A DNA stretch of 64,000 nt from Mycobacteriaceae bacterium (GCA_019245755.1 JAFARC010000082.1:1-64000); one strand, 5' to 3'; shown: positions 25,377 to 34,346, counted from the first letter of the stretch. The notes: generated by a model from the letters alone, not told the origin. Program-made: numbers and translations.

Positions 25377-26627
25377 GTGAAGCCGGCAGTGGTGATCGAC
25401 GACCTGGTGGCCCCCAGGCTGAGCCCGCTGCAGCGACAGATCCTCGATCACCTCGAGCAGCGGCCGGTCGACCTCGATCCCGACGCGCTCATCCGAAAAG
25501 CCGTGCAGCGTACCGGACTCCGCGATTTCGGCCGCGACGACTTCCGGGCGCGGCTGGCGGCGCAGGTCGCCGCGATCGAGGCCGACACCGGAAACACCAA
25601 CCTCAACCGGTTGACGTTGCGCAACCGGATCATCCGGCTGCTGTCGAGCCGGCTACTGCTCACCGACCTGCTGGCCCGCTACCCCGAGATCCACACCATC
25701 GAGATCGACAAGCCGATCATCGTCGTGGGGCTTCCCCGTTCCGGCACAACATATCTGGTGAACCTGATCGCGGCGGATACCCGGTGGCGCGCGTTGCCGT
25801 ACTGGGAAAGCCAAGAGCCGTTCCCGCTGCGCGGTGAGGGCCCCGACGCCACGGGCGTCGACCCGCGATACGCCCGCTGTCTCGCCGAGCACCAGATGGT
25901 GCAGCAGACCGCGCCATACACCGAGGCCATGCACGACCGCCACCCGTCGGCCATCGAGGAGGAGGTCGAACTCCTCGACATCGACTTCGCCGGCTACGTC
26001 CTGGAATGGCATGCCAGGGTGCCGCAGTGGCGCGACTACTACCTGGGTCTGGACCAGGACATCCACTACGGCTACCTACGCACGGTCCTGCGGGCGCTGA
26101 CGTTTCTGCGCGGGCCGCGCCAGTGGGTGCTCAAGTCGCCGCAGCACTGCGAGCAACTCGGGCCGCTGATCAGGACCTTCCCCGACGCCACGGTGGCGTT
26201 CACCCACCGCGATCCCGCCGCGGTGATCCAGTCGGCGATCACGATGCTGGCGTATGGAGACCGCATGCGACGCAAGGCGATCGACCCGGCCGGACTGCTC
26301 GACTACTGGACCGACCGGATCGAGAGGCTGCTGCGCGCCTGGGTGCGAGACCGCGACCTGATCTCCGCCGACCGCAGCGTCGACATCGGCTTTTGCCAAC
26401 TCAACGGAGACGAGATGGCCATCGTGGCGGATCTGTATGCCCGCCACGGCGCCGACCTGCCGGAGCCGACCCGCGCCGCGTTGCAGAACTACCTCACCGA
26501 GCACCCACGCGGCAAGCACGGCCAGGTCCGCTACGACCTGCAGCGCCACTTCGGCTGCTCCGCCGACGACATCCGGTCACGATTCGAGTTCTATTTGAGC
26601 CGATTCGACGTCACGGCCGAGTCATGA
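25377..26627 (+). CDS. Sulfotransferase family protein
   Basis: A 416-residue member of the PAPS-dependent sulfotransferase superfamily. The 5'-phosphosulfate loop is VVGLPRSGTTYLVNL (about 117-130). The 3'-phosphate-binding region is TVAFTHRDPAAVIQSAITM (about 280-300). WVLKSPQHCEQL lies between. Mycobacteria encode many such proteins; some, for example Rv3529c, sit in cholesterol-regulated clusters (memory). The GTG start has no clear ribosome-binding site and follows the KstR-like palindrome directly. Its stop overlaps the metallo-hydrolase start (ATGA). Substrate unknown; actual sulfotransfer is not proven by the motif. Confidence 0.85.
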   Translation: MKPAVVIDDLVAPRLSPLQRQILDHLEQRPVDLDPDALIRKAVQRTGLRDFGRDDFRARLAAQVAAIEADTGNTNLNRLTLRNRIIRLLSSRLLLTDLLARYPEIHTIEIDKPIIVVGLPRSGTTYLVNLIAADTRWRALPYWESQEPFPLRGEGPDATGVDPRYARCLAEHQMVQQTAPYTEAMHDRHPSAIEEEVELLDIDFAGYVLEWHARVPQWRDYYLGLDQDIHYGYLRTVLRALTFLRGPRQWVLKSPQHCEQLGPLIRTFPDATVAFTHRDPAAVIQSAITMLAYGDRMRRKAIDPAGLLDYWTDRIERLLRAWVRDRDLISADRSVDIGFCQLNGDEMAIVADLYARHGADLPEPTRAALQNYLTEHPRGKHGQVRYDLQRHFGCSADDIRSRFEFYLSRFDVTAES

Positions 26628-27874
26628 CCTCTTTTCAGCCCGTGTACCGCACCCGCCCGGGCGCGGAGGCGATCATCGGCGCGAACGCCCCGGCCGCCCA
26701 GGAGGTCCATCCCAACATCTGGGTGTCGCCGGGTCTGTCGAATTCGTACCTACTGGTGACCACCGAGGGTCGCGTGATCGTCAACACCGGGATGGGGTTC
26801 GAGGCGCCGGTGCACCGCGCCAACTACGACGCGGTCGACACCTCTCCCACCCGCTACATCATCCTCACCCAGGGCCACTACGACCACGTCGGCGGCACGG
26901 ATGTGCTGAGTGATCCAGGGACCGAGATCGTCGCACAGGCGAATTGGGAATCCTGGCGTCGGGACAACGAGCAACTGCTGACCTTCCGGACCGCCAACGC
27001 CTACTTCGCCTGGACCGACGCGATCTCGACGGCGGTGCAGTACGCCAAGACGCGATCCGGCGGCAAGCTGCCTGCCCAGAGCAGCCCCGTTCCGGACATC
27101 GTCGTCGACGACGAACTGACCCTGACCGTCGGGCGTCGGCGACTCATCCTGCGCGCGACACCGGGCGGCGAAACAACCGACAGCCTGGTGATCTGGCTAC
27201 CCGACGAGGAAGTATGTCTGTGCGGCAACGTGTTCGGCGCGCTGTTCGGCCACATCCCGAACCTCGTGACGATGCGCGGCGACCGCTATCGCGACGCGCT
27301 CACCGTCATCGAGTCCATCAACGCGGTGCGCGAGCTGGAACCCGCCGTGCTGCTGACCGGACACTTCGGTCCGGTCACCGGCAAGCAGCGGATTCGCAGC
27401 GAGCTGACCCGGCTGCGCGACGCCGTCGCCTACATTCACGACCAGACCGTGGCCGGGATGAACGCCGGCAAGGACGTGTACACGCTGATGCGCGAAATCA
27501 CGCTGCCGCCGGAGCTGGAGGTCGGCGAGGGCTACGGGATGGTGCGGTGGGATGTCCGGGCGATCTGGGAGAACTACGCGGGCTGGTTCCATCACCGCTC
27601 GACGACCGAACTGTATCCCGTGCAACCCGAGCGTGTTTCGGCGGACCTACTGGATCTGGCCGGTGGCGACGCCATCGTCGGGCGGGCCCGCAGGGCTTTG
27701 GGCGAGGGCGACGCGGTGCGGGCCATCTCGCTCGCCGAGATCGTGCACAGCCTCGAGCCCCACCACGAAGGGGCCCGGCACGTGCTCGTCGCCGCCCACG
27801 AACACCTGCTGGCCGCCAGTACGAATTTCTGGGAATCGGCGTGGCTGCGCAAGCAGATCGCGGACCTGTCATGA
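26624..27874 (+). CDS. MBL-fold metallo-hydrolase, alkylsulfatase-like
   Basis: A 416-residue protein with an N-terminal metallo-beta-lactamase domain and a C-terminal helical region (GYGMVRWDVRAIWENYAGWF, then ALGEGDAVRAISLAEIV) like the dimerisation domain of SdsA-type alkylsulfatases. The metal motif is Q83-G-H85-Y-D87-H88, so the usual first His of HxHxDH is Gln, as in GOB-type enzymes. A later His is in LLTGHFGPVTG. The start overlaps the sulfotransferase stop. Pairing of a sulfotransferase with a sulfatase-like hydrolase is suggestive, but the lipid-ester or sulfate substrate is unknown. Confidence 0.85.
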   Translation: MTSFQPVYRTRPGAEAIIGANAPAAQEVHPNIWVSPGLSNSYLLVTTEGRVIVNTGMGFEAPVHRANYDAVDTSPTRYIILTQGHYDHVGGTDVLSDPGTEIVAQANWESWRRDNEQLLTFRTANAYFAWTDAISTAVQYAKTRSGGKLPAQSSPVPDIVVDDELTLTVGRRRLILRATPGGETTDSLVIWLPDEEVCLCGNVFGALFGHIPNLVTMRGDRYRDALTVIESINAVRELEPAVLLTGHFGPVTGKQRIRSELTRLRDAVAYIHDQTVAGMNAGKDVYTLMREITLPPELEVGEGYGMVRWDVRAIWENYAGWFHHRSTTELYPVQPERVSADLLDLAGGDAIVGRARRALGEGDAVRAISLAEIVHSLEPHHEGARHVLVAAHEHLLAASTNFWESAWLRKQIADLS

Positions 27875-28620
27875 CGAATCGGGCCGCCTACGACTTCACC
27901 GGGTCGACGGTGCTGGTCACCGGCGGCACGAGCGGCATCGGGCACGCGACCGCCGTGATCTTCCGCGAGGCCGGGGCCGCCGTCACGGTCACCGGCACCA
28001 AGTCGGGCGCCGACGACTACCGCGTCGACCTGTCCGGCATGGCCTACCGCCAGGTAGTCTTCGCCGACCGCGCCACGACGGCGGAGGTGGCCCAGGCCTT
28101 CGCCGAGCTGGACGTCCTGATCAACAACGCCGGCGCCAACTTTCCCGCTGGGCTCGACGAGGCCAGGGTGGACGGATTCACCGCGTCGGTGCAGCTGAAC
28201 CTGCTGGGGCCGGCCGCGCTGACGCTGGCACTGCACCGCGCGTTGAAGGCGTCACGGGCGCGAGGCGGCGCCAGCGTGCTGATGCTGGGCTCGATGGCGG
28301 CGCTGCGCGCGGTCCCGCTGGTGCCGGGCTACGGTTCGGCGAAGGCGGGGATGCTCGCGCTCACCCGCACCCTCGCCATGCGCTGGGCCGGCGACGGGAT
28401 CCGGGTCAACGCCGTGGTGCCCGGGGTGATCGACACCCCGATGACCGCGCCGATGAACGCGGTGCCGGAGATCAAAGAGCAGCAGCTGCAGCACATCCCG
28501 ATGGGCCGGCTGGGCACTCCCGAGGAAATCGCGTCGGCGATCGCCTTCCTGTGCACCGAAAACGCCTCCTACATCACCGGTTCGGCGCTCGCCGTCGACG
28601 GCGGCTACAGCGTCGTGTGA
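27871..28620 (+). CDS. Short-chain dehydrogenase/reductase
   Basis: A classical SDR of 249 residues: cofactor motif TGGTSGIG (17-24), NNAG in LINNAGANF, catalytic Ser in LGSMAAL and YxxxK in YGSAKAG. The end ITGSALAVDGGYSVV is typical of FabG-like enzymes. Its ATG overlaps the metallo-hydrolase stop by 4 bases, so it belongs to the same operon. It presumably interconverts an alcohol and a ketone. Cofactor preference is not obvious: no acidic residue follows the glycine motif where NAD-specific enzymes usually have Asp. Confidence 0.9.
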   Translation: MTNRAAYDFTGSTVLVTGGTSGIGHATAVIFREAGAAVTVTGTKSGADDYRVDLSGMAYRQVVFADRATTAEVAQAFAELDVLINNAGANFPAGLDEARVDGFTASVQLNLLGPAALTLALHRALKASRARGGASVLMLGSMAALRAVPLVPGYGSAKAGMLALTRTLAMRWAGDGIRVNAVVPGVIDTPMTAPMNAVPEIKEQQLQHIPMGRLGTPEEIASAIAFLCTENASYITGSALAVDGGYSVV

Positions 28621-28644
28621 TGGTCGTGTGATGAAGGCCGCCGG

Positions 28645-29517
28645 ATGAAGTATTCCGTCATCGCGCCGGTGGCCGCCGGTGTCACCGCCGACCCCGACTG
28701 GATGGTGCCGTTCGCCCGGCACGTCGAGGCTTGCGGATTCGAGTCGATCGTCGCGGTCGAACACACCGTGTTGACGACCCGCTACGACAGCGTCTACCCC
28801 TATGACGCCTCCGGACGCGTCGAACTTGCCGCGGACTGCCCGGTCCCCGATCCGTTGGATCTGCTGGCCTTCGTGGCCGGACACACCGACACGCTGGGGC
28901 TGGCCACCGGGGTGTTGGTGCTGCCCAACCATCATCCCGTTGTGCTGGCCAAGCGGGTGGCCACCGTCGACGCGCTGTCCGGCGGCCGGCTGAGGCTGTG
29001 CGTCGGAGTCGGCTGGCTCAAAGAGGAGATCGAGGCGTGCGGGGCCGCGTTCGCCACCCGGGGGCGGCGCGCCGACGAGCAGATCGCGGTGATGCGGGCG
29101 CTGTGGGCGGACAACGGCGGCGTCAGCCATCACGGCGAGTTCTTCCGGTTCGACAACGCCACCTGCTACCCCAAACCCGCGCAGGGTCCCGGGCTGCCGG
29201 TCCATGTCGGCGGGCACAGCCGGGCCGCCGCCCGGCGGGCCGGGCGCCTCGGGGACGGGTTCCAGCCGCTGGGCGTGGCCGGCGCGCGGCTGCAGTCGCT
29301 GCTCGGCGACATGCGGGACGCCGCCAGCCAGGCCGGGCGGGACCCGTCCGTGCTGGAACTAACCCTCGGTCACCTGGTCACCAAGATCGACGCCGAGCGC
29401 GCGGCGCGGCTCGCCGAGATGGGCGCCGAACGCATCGTGCTCGCGATGCCGCCGACGGCCGATCTCGGCGAGGCGATGGATGTCCTGTCGGCGTGCAGGG
29501 ACCGGCTGTCGACATGA
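28645..29517 (+). CDS. LLM-class F420-dependent oxidoreductase
   Basis: A 290-residue luciferase-like monooxygenase-fold protein of the F420-dependent subgroup abundant in mycobacteria. Recognisable parts are FARHVEACGFESIVAVEHTV, LGLATGVLVLPNHHPVVLAK, VDALSGGRLRLCVGVGWLKE and LPVHVGGHSRAAARRAGRLG. It lies 24 bases after the SDR, and its stop overlaps the next start (ATGA). A redox step on the operon's substrate is the natural reading. F420 rather than FMN is inferred from family resemblance only. Confidence 0.88.
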   Translation: MKYSVIAPVAAGVTADPDWMVPFARHVEACGFESIVAVEHTVLTTRYDSVYPYDASGRVELAADCPVPDPLDLLAFVAGHTDTLGLATGVLVLPNHHPVVLAKRVATVDALSGGRLRLCVGVGWLKEEIEACGAAFATRGRRADEQIAVMRALWADNGGVSHHGEFFRFDNATCYPKPAQGPGLPVHVGGHSRAAARRAGRLGDGFQPLGVAGARLQSLLGDMRDAASQAGRDPSVLELTLGHLVTKIDAERAARLAEMGAERIVLAMPPTADLGEAMDVLSACRDRLST

Positions 29518-29963
29518 CCGTTGCCGACCGGCTGGCCCTCGCCGACCTGGTGCACCGCTATGCTGCCGCGGTCGACGACCGCCGGTTTGCCGCCGCGGCC
29601 GACCTCTTCGTTGAGGACGGGGAACTCGTGGTCCCCGATTCCCGGTCCCTCACCCCGGTGACCCACCACATCGGCCGTAGCGCAATCCAAGACGCGCTGG
29701 CCGCGGTCACAGCGGTTGACCGCACCGAACACGCGATCGTGGGCGAGGTGTACACCGGATCCCGGCCGGAGCGGGCATGCGGCCGCATCACCTGCGTGGC
29801 ACACCACTGGAGCGGCCGCGACGAACAGATCACCGACCTGGTGTGGCACCTGCGGTACGACGATGAGTACGTTCGAACGGGCCAGAACTGGCTCTTCCGC
29901 CGGCGGAGGTTGACGATCAACGCGGTCGAGAGCCGGCCGGTGCGCCGGCTGCGGCCCGGCTAG
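29514..29963 (+). CDS. SnoaL/NTF2-like protein
   Basis: A 149-residue alpha+beta barrel protein of the SnoaL-like/NTF2 superfamily: LALADLVHRYAAAVDDRRFA, then AADLFVEDGELVVPDS, and a C-terminal HLRYDDEYVRTGQNWLFRRR strand pair. Such proteins include ring-dehydration and isomerase enzymes, among them steroid delta-isomerase relatives, as well as binding proteins. ATG 29514 overlaps the LLM gene stop. The Tyr/Asp pair near residues 16-22 fits the fold, but function cannot be assigned. Confidence 0.82.
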   Translation: MTVADRLALADLVHRYAAAVDDRRFAAAADLFVEDGELVVPDSRSLTPVTHHIGRSAIQDALAAVTAVDRTEHAIVGEVYTGSRPERACGRITCVAHHWSGRDEQITDLVWHLRYDDEYVRTGQNWLFRRRRLTINAVESRPVRRLRPG

Positions 29964-29987
29964 CGCGCACGACGAAAGGCGGTCACG

Positions 29988-31241
29988 GTGCGTCCCTGGA
30001 TCGTCTGGTCCACCGGACTGTTCGCCTACGTCGTCGCGGTCCTCGACCGCACCACGTTCGGGGTGTCGGGCTTGGCGGCCGCCCACCGCTTCACGGCGAG
30101 CCCCGGGGTGCTGTCATCGTTCGTCGTGCTGCAGGTCGTCATCTACGCGGCGGCGCAGGTGCCGGCCGGTGTGCTGCTGGACAAACTCGGGTCCAGGACG
30201 CTGATCGTCACCGGCGCGCTGGTGATGTCGGCCGGCCAGCTCGGGCTGGCCCTGACCACATCGTTGCCGGCCGCGATCGGCGCCCGCGCGGTCGTGGGCT
30301 TGGGTGACGCGGTGACGTTCATCTCGGTGCTGCGCCTGGTGCCGCACTGGTTCGAGCCGCGGCAGGTCCCGATGGTCACCCAGCTCACCGGCATCTGCGG
30401 TCAGCTGGGCCAGGTGCTGTCGGCGATGCCGTTCCTGGCGGTGCTGCTGGACTCCGGCTGGAGGGTCGCCTACACATCGGTGGCCGCGCTCGGCCTGGTG
30501 TCGGCCGCGCTGACGCTGGCGCTGGTCCACGACACCCCGGAAGGTGCGGCGGTCGACCACGAAAAGACCAACCTGCGCGCCACGCTGGCCGGTGTGCGCA
30601 CCGTGTGGAAGCGGGCCGGCACGCGGCTGGGGTTCTTCACGCACATGGGCACCCAGTTCAGCGTGGTGGTTTTCACGTTGATGTGGGGAGTGCCGTACCT
30701 TACTGCGGCCCAGGGCCTCTCGACCCGGATCGCCGGCGCGCTGTTGTCGGTCTCGGTGGTCGTGGCCATCGTGGCGGGCGTCGTGCTCGGGATGCTGTCG
30801 GCCCGCTACCCGATGCGCCGATCTCGGATGGTGCTGATCATCATCGCCGGCAATGCGCTGGTCTGGACCGCCGTGCTGGCGCTGCCCAGCCGCGCCCCGC
30901 TGTGGCTGCTGGTGGGCCTCGTCGTCGTGATCTCGGTGGGCGCGCCCGGCTCGATGGTCGGATTCGACTTCGCGCGTACCTTCAACCCAACTACTACGCT
31001 CGGCACCGCCCAGGGCATGGTGAACATGGGCGGCTTCCTGGCTGCACTGGTGGTGATGCAGGCGATGGGGGCGATCATCGGCGCGGCCGGCGGCTACTCG
31101 TTCGGCGGATTCCGGCTCGGATGGACAGCGCAATACGCGATCTGGGCGGTTGCCGTCGCGGGCATCCTCGCCACCCGGCGGAAGGCGCGCCAGGCGCTGG
31201 AGCGGGAACGCTACGTGCTGGAAGGCTTCGAATCCGGTTAG
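29988..31241 (+). CDS. MFS transporter
   Basis: A 417-residue major facilitator with 12 likely membrane helices. The loop 2-3 motif is PAGVLLDKLGSRTLIVTGAL, and the linker between halves is HDTPEGAAVDHEKTNLRATL. Early segments (LFAYVVAVLDRTTFGVSGLA) resemble the hexuronate/anion family of permeases, though the substrate is not evident. It follows the SnoaL-like gene by 24 bases with AAAGGCGG near the GTG start, so it probably closes the KstR-site operon and may import or export the pathway compound. Its last four bases overlap the convergent ChaB gene. Confidence 0.88.
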   Translation: MRPWIVWSTGLFAYVVAVLDRTTFGVSGLAAAHRFTASPGVLSSFVVLQVVIYAAAQVPAGVLLDKLGSRTLIVTGALVMSAGQLGLALTTSLPAAIGARAVVGLGDAVTFISVLRLVPHWFEPRQVPMVTQLTGICGQLGQVLSAMPFLAVLLDSGWRVAYTSVAALGLVSAALTLALVHDTPEGAAVDHEKTNLRATLAGVRTVWKRAGTRLGFFTHMGTQFSVVVFTLMWGVPYLTAAQGLSTRIAGALLSVSVVVAIVAGVVLGMLSARYPMRRSRMVLIIIAGNALVWTAVLALPSRAPLWLLVGLVVVISVGAPGSMVGFDFARTFNPTTTLGTAQGMVNMGGFLAALVVMQAMGAIIGAAGGYSFGGFRLGWTAQYAIWAVAVAGILATRRKARQALERERYVLEGFESG

Positions 31242-31657
31242 CGATTGCGGGCGGTCGCGCGCCGGTTCGCCTTCTTGATCGCTGACACCAGCTCGTCCTT
31301 GCTCATCGACGAACGGCCGGAGATGTCGAGCCGGCGCGCCACGTCCATCAGGTGCTTCTTGCTGGAGTTGGCGTTGACGCCCTCCTCCGACGCGCCGGTG
31401 GCGTTCGGGCCGCCGCTGCGGGCACGCTGGTCGGACGGTCCCTTCGTGGCCTTCGGCTCCCAGTGGTCACCGATCTTTTCATAGCTGTGCTTCAGCGCGC
31501 TGTAGGCGACCCGGTGCGCGCGCTCACCCTCGCCGTATTCCTTGACGGCCGCATCGTGCGCCTTGGCGAAGGTCCGCTGCGCCTTGGCGTCGGATTTCTG
31601 TAGCGTGCTGGGTAACTCGCTTTTCTTCGCCGCGCCGGTCTTGGTTGTCTTCGGCAT
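31238..31657 (-). CDS. ChaB-domain protein
   Basis: A 139-residue basic protein. The N-terminal half has a ChaB domain (LPSTLQKSDAKAQRTFAKAH, then AVKEYGEGERAHRVAYSALK and W). The C-terminal 40 residues (KKHLMDVARRLDISGRSSMS, KDELVSAIKKANRR) look like a Rho N-terminal/SAP-type nucleic-acid-binding helix pair. ChaB was named for cation transport regulation in E. coli, but the mycobacterial role is unknown; the Lys-rich tail suggests nucleic-acid binding. A monocistronic gene convergent with the MFS gene. Confidence 0.85.
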   Translation of the reverse strand: MPKTTKTGAAKKSELPSTLQKSDAKAQRTFAKAHDAAVKEYGEGERAHRVAYSALKHSYEKIGDHWEPKATKGPSDQRARSGGPNATGASEEGVNANSSKKHLMDVARRLDISGRSSMSKDELVSAIKKANRRATARNR

Positions 31658-31739
31658 CTTCGAGCTCCTTCGTCATCCGCACTCGTGGCCGGTTTACCCG
31701 GCTATGTCGTGACAAAACCCGACCGGTGCGGTCGCGCTA

Positions 31740-32171
31740 TCACTCCGCCAGGGCCTTAAGGCGTTTGAGCGTGTCGGCCAGGGTGCGGCCGACCTGCCGC
31801 ACGGCGACGCGGTCGGCGATGTAGGCGAGGATCCCGCCCGGCGCCTGATACGACAGCCGGAACGTCACCCCGGTGCGTCCGGCACCCGCGTCGCGTAGCC
31901 GAATCCTGCCGCGCAGGTTCACGCCGGTGATGCCCACCCAGGCCAGGTCGCGGGACTCGTCGAACTCGACGACCTCGATGAGGCCACCCACGGGCACGGA
32001 GCCGATCTTCCAGTGCACGGTATAGCGAGCCCCGACTCCGGCCGGTTTGTCGCTCGCGCTCTCCCACCGCTGCAGATTCGTCATGAACGACGGGTAGCAG
32101 TCCGGGTCGCTGACCACCTTCCAGACCGCGTCGCGGTCGGCGTTGATCACGCACCGGCGTTCGACGCGCAT
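31740..32171 (-). CDS. SRPBCC (polyketide cyclase-like) protein
   Basis: A 143-residue START/SRPBCC-fold protein: MRVERRCVINADRDAVWKVV, then DPDCYPSFMTNLQRWES and GVTFRLSYQAPGGILAYIAD, ending in the long C-terminal helix (VRQVGRTLADTLKRLKALAE). The fold binds hydrophobic ligands. ATG 32171 shares one base with the acyltransferase stop (TGATG), so the two are coupled. A longer in-frame extension is rejected because it crosses the acyltransferase. A lipid-handling role is inferred from context. Confidence 0.87.
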   Translation of the reverse strand: MRVERRCVINADRDAVWKVVSDPDCYPSFMTNLQRWESASDKPAGVGARYTVHWKIGSVPVGGLIEVVEFDESRDLAWVGITGVNLRGRIRLRDAGAGRTGVTFRLSYQAPGGILAYIADRVAVRQVGRTLADTLKRLKALAE

Positions 32172-33004
32172 CAGCCGATCACCGGGAACCGTCGCTCGGC
32201 GGCGAGCCGGTCGACGCCGGCCTGCAGGCTGGCCATCACTTTGTCGTGCACCGCCTGATCGTCGCCGTCCACCTCGAGGGGCTCCTGCACCTCGATCGCG
32301 ATCTTGGCCGGCAGGGGAATGTGACCGGCGAGGTCGCTGATGTTGAGTCCCCACGGCAACGCCAGAGAGATGGGAACGCTCTTGAGCCGCAATAGCCTGT
32401 CGAACATCAGCAGCTTGGCCAGCCACCGGCCGCGGTCGAGGAACAGCGCCGTCTCCTGGCCGCCGACGCTGGAGACCGGAACGATCGGCACGCCGGCCTC
32501 CCGCGCCAGCCGCACATAGCCCATGCGGCCGCCGAAATCCACCTTGTGACGCTCCCACGACGGCCGGAATACCTCGTAGTCACCGCCCGGGTAGACGAGC
32601 AGCGCTGCGCCGGATTCCAATGCCAGCCGGGCATTTTCGTGGTTGGCGGCCACGGTGCCGAACTTGCGCAGCCAGCCGAGCGGCGGCGCCGACACGACGA
32701 GGTTGTGGGCCAGCTGGTAGAAGGGTCGCTCGACACCGAAGTAGGAGCAGAACGCGAGCGTGAACACGAAGGTGTCGGGCGGCACGTTTCCGCCACTGTG
32801 GTTGCCGACCAGCAGCACCGGACCCTCGGCGGGGATCCGGTCCAAGCCGCGCACGTCGGCCCGGAAATACAGAGATGCCAGCAGCCAGGTTCCGGGCAAC
32901 TGGTCGCGAATGTAGTCGGGATCGCGCTGGTCGAGGTCGGCCTTGGGCACCCGGGACGCGACCTGGGTGCGGGCCCATTCGAGAACATCGCTGACGCCCG
33001 GCAT
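32171..33004 (-). CDS. Lysophospholipid acyltransferase family protein
   Basis: A 277-residue acyltransferase of the PlsC/LPLAT superfamily. The catalytic His block is VLLVGNHSGGNVPPDTFVFT, with an Asp further from the His than in HxxxxD, as in the diacylglycerol-acyltransferase-like branch. VYPGGDYEVFRPSWERHKVD and VPIVPVSSVGGQET are the downstream substrate-binding blocks. It presumably acylates a glycerolipid at the membrane. ATG 33004 gives a normal N-terminus (MPGVSDVLEWARTQVASRVP); upstream frame is Arg-rich shadow. It is coupled to the SRPBCC gene downstream. Confidence 0.87.
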   Translation of the reverse strand: MPGVSDVLEWARTQVASRVPKADLDQRDPDYIRDQLPGTWLLASLYFRADVRGLDRIPAEGPVLLVGNHSGGNVPPDTFVFTLAFCSYFGVERPFYQLAHNLVVSAPPLGWLRKFGTVAANHENARLALESGAALLVYPGGDYEVFRPSWERHKVDFGGRMGYVRLAREAGVPIVPVSSVGGQETALFLDRGRWLAKLLMFDRLLRLKSVPISLALPWGLNISDLAGHIPLPAKIAIEVQEPLEVDGDDQAVHDKVMASLQAGVDRLAAERRFPVIG

Positions 33005-33096
33005 GGCCGCAGTGTTCCACGCGGCGGAAGGATCGAAACATGAGCGGTGCCCGGTAGGTGCATGCCGCGGTGCTGACAGGGCGGCCGGTGGGAGGG

Positions 33097-33747
33097 TCAG
33101 CGCTGCGGGGTCTGCCCTGCCTCTTCGGCGGCCAGCCGCGCGAGGGCACGCTCGGTGCGCTTGCGCAGGAGGAGCGCCACGGCGATGCCGCCCAGCACGA
33201 CGACCGCGAGGCCGATCCAGGAGAACCGGGACAGCCAGCGCTCCGCGGCCACCCCGATGAAGTACACCAGTGCCGTGGTGCCGCCGGCCCAGCACAGCGC
33301 GCCGCCCGCATTGGCCGCCAGGAATTGGCGATACGGCATCTTCAGCGCCCCGGCCAGCGGACCGGCCAATATCCGCAGCAGCGCGATGAAGCGACCGAAG
33401 AACACCGCCCACACGCCCCAGCGGGTGAAGAGACGCTCGCCGAGAGCGACATGGCCGTGGTTGAAATGGTTGGGGAAGCGCGTCGCGAGCCGGTCGAACA
33501 ACGCCATCCCGAACCGCCGGCCGATGGCGTAGCCGATGGAATCGCCCACCACGGCACCGACTACCGCCGCAGCGCCGACCGCGACCGGGTTGACCGCCAG
33601 TTCGTGATGGGACGCCAGCAACGCCGCGCTAACCAGGACGATCTCGCCGGGCAGAGGGATGCCGAGGCTCTCGATGCCGATCACCCCGCCCACGATGAAG
33701 TAGACGGCCAGCGGCGGGACGGTATGCAGAAGCGAGTCCACGGTCAC
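33097..33747 (-). CDS. DedA family membrane protein
   Basis: A 216-residue DedA/VTT-domain protein. Signature parts are ESLGIPLPGEIVLVSAALLA, GAVVGDSIGYAIGRRFG and FFGRFIALLRILAGPLAGAL, with about five membrane or re-entrant helices. DedA proteins act as lipid scramblases/flippases for carrier lipids such as undecaprenyl phosphate or phosphatidylethanolamine, and support envelope integrity. GTG 33747 starts the gene. It is 92 bases from the acyltransferase on the same strand, so shared transcription is possible. Confidence 0.93.
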   Translation of the reverse strand: MTVDSLLHTVPPLAVYFIVGGVIGIESLGIPLPGEIVLVSAALLASHHELAVNPVAVGAAAVVGAVVGDSIGYAIGRRFGMALFDRLATRFPNHFNHGHVALGERLFTRWGVWAVFFGRFIALLRILAGPLAGALKMPYRQFLAANAGGALCWAGGTTALVYFIGVAAERWLSRFSWIGLAVVVLGGIAVALLLRKRTERALARLAAEEAGQTPQR

Positions 33748-33815
33748 GCCGTCAACAATGCCCGATCACCGACGCCGATCCCATCATTGCGCGGGATTGC
33801 GGGGCACCATGAGGT

Positions 33816-34346
33816 ATGGCGCTGCGCCGGACGCTCATCGTGCTGCTCGTCGCGATGGTCAGCGCGTGCGCCGGCCAGTCCAGCCGGCCGGCGGCCCACG
33901 ACGCGGCCGACGTCGTGTTCGCCCAGAACATGGTTCCGCACCACCAGCAGGCCGTCGACATGGCGGCGCTGGTGCCGACACGCACCGCCAACCAAACCAT
34001 GCACGTGATCGCGGCGAACATCGCCGCCGATCAGCGGGCTGAGATCAAGGCGCTGAGGGGGTTGCTCGCGCAGTGGGGTGCATCGGGCGGCGGCGCCGAC
34101 ATGGGTGGCATGGCCGGCATGGTGGATCAGGCCACCCTGAACAGGCTGAAATCGCTCGACGGTCCCGACTTCGACCAGCTGTGGCTCACCGCGATGATCG
34201 GGCACCATGAGGGCGCGATCACGATGGCGCAGGCCGAACTGGCTCACGGCCAGAATCCCGATGCGGTTCACCTGGCCAACGTGATCATCAAGGCTCAGCA
34301 GCGCGAAATCGCGTACATGAGCCATCTGCTGAGCACGCCGCAGTAG
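33816..34346 (+). CDS. DUF305 lipoprotein
   Basis: A 176-residue predicted lipoprotein with lipobox VSAC (Cys18) and a four-helix DUF305 domain. The two family motifs are intact: FAQNMVPHHQQAVDMAALV and WLTAMIGHHEGAITMAQAEL. The His/Met pattern suggests metal (copper) binding at the cell surface, and the family is ferritin-like. A Met/Gly-rich loop (GGADMGGMAGMV) lies between them and could add to metal binding. It diverges from dedA across 68 bases, and a convergent TetR gene ends 4 bases later. Confidence 0.9.
   Translation: MALRRTLIVLLVAMVSACAGQSSRPAAHDAADVVFAQNMVPHHQQAVDMAALVPTRTANQTMHVIAANIAADQRAEIKALRGLLAQWGASGGGADMGGMAGMVDQATLNRLKSLDGPDFDQLWLTAMIGHHEGAITMAQAELAHGQNPDAVHLANVIIKAQQREIAYMSHLLSTPQ

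Noticed and set aside
26944..28620. Frame of 558 codons joining parts of the MBL and SDR genes
   Set aside because: Its first part is an out-of-frame shadow of the MBL hydrolase; only the end from 27871 is the real SDR.
31238..31241. Overlap of convergent stop codons as an antisense control element
   Set aside because: A four-base overlap of convergent genes is common in compact genomes and shows no further structure.
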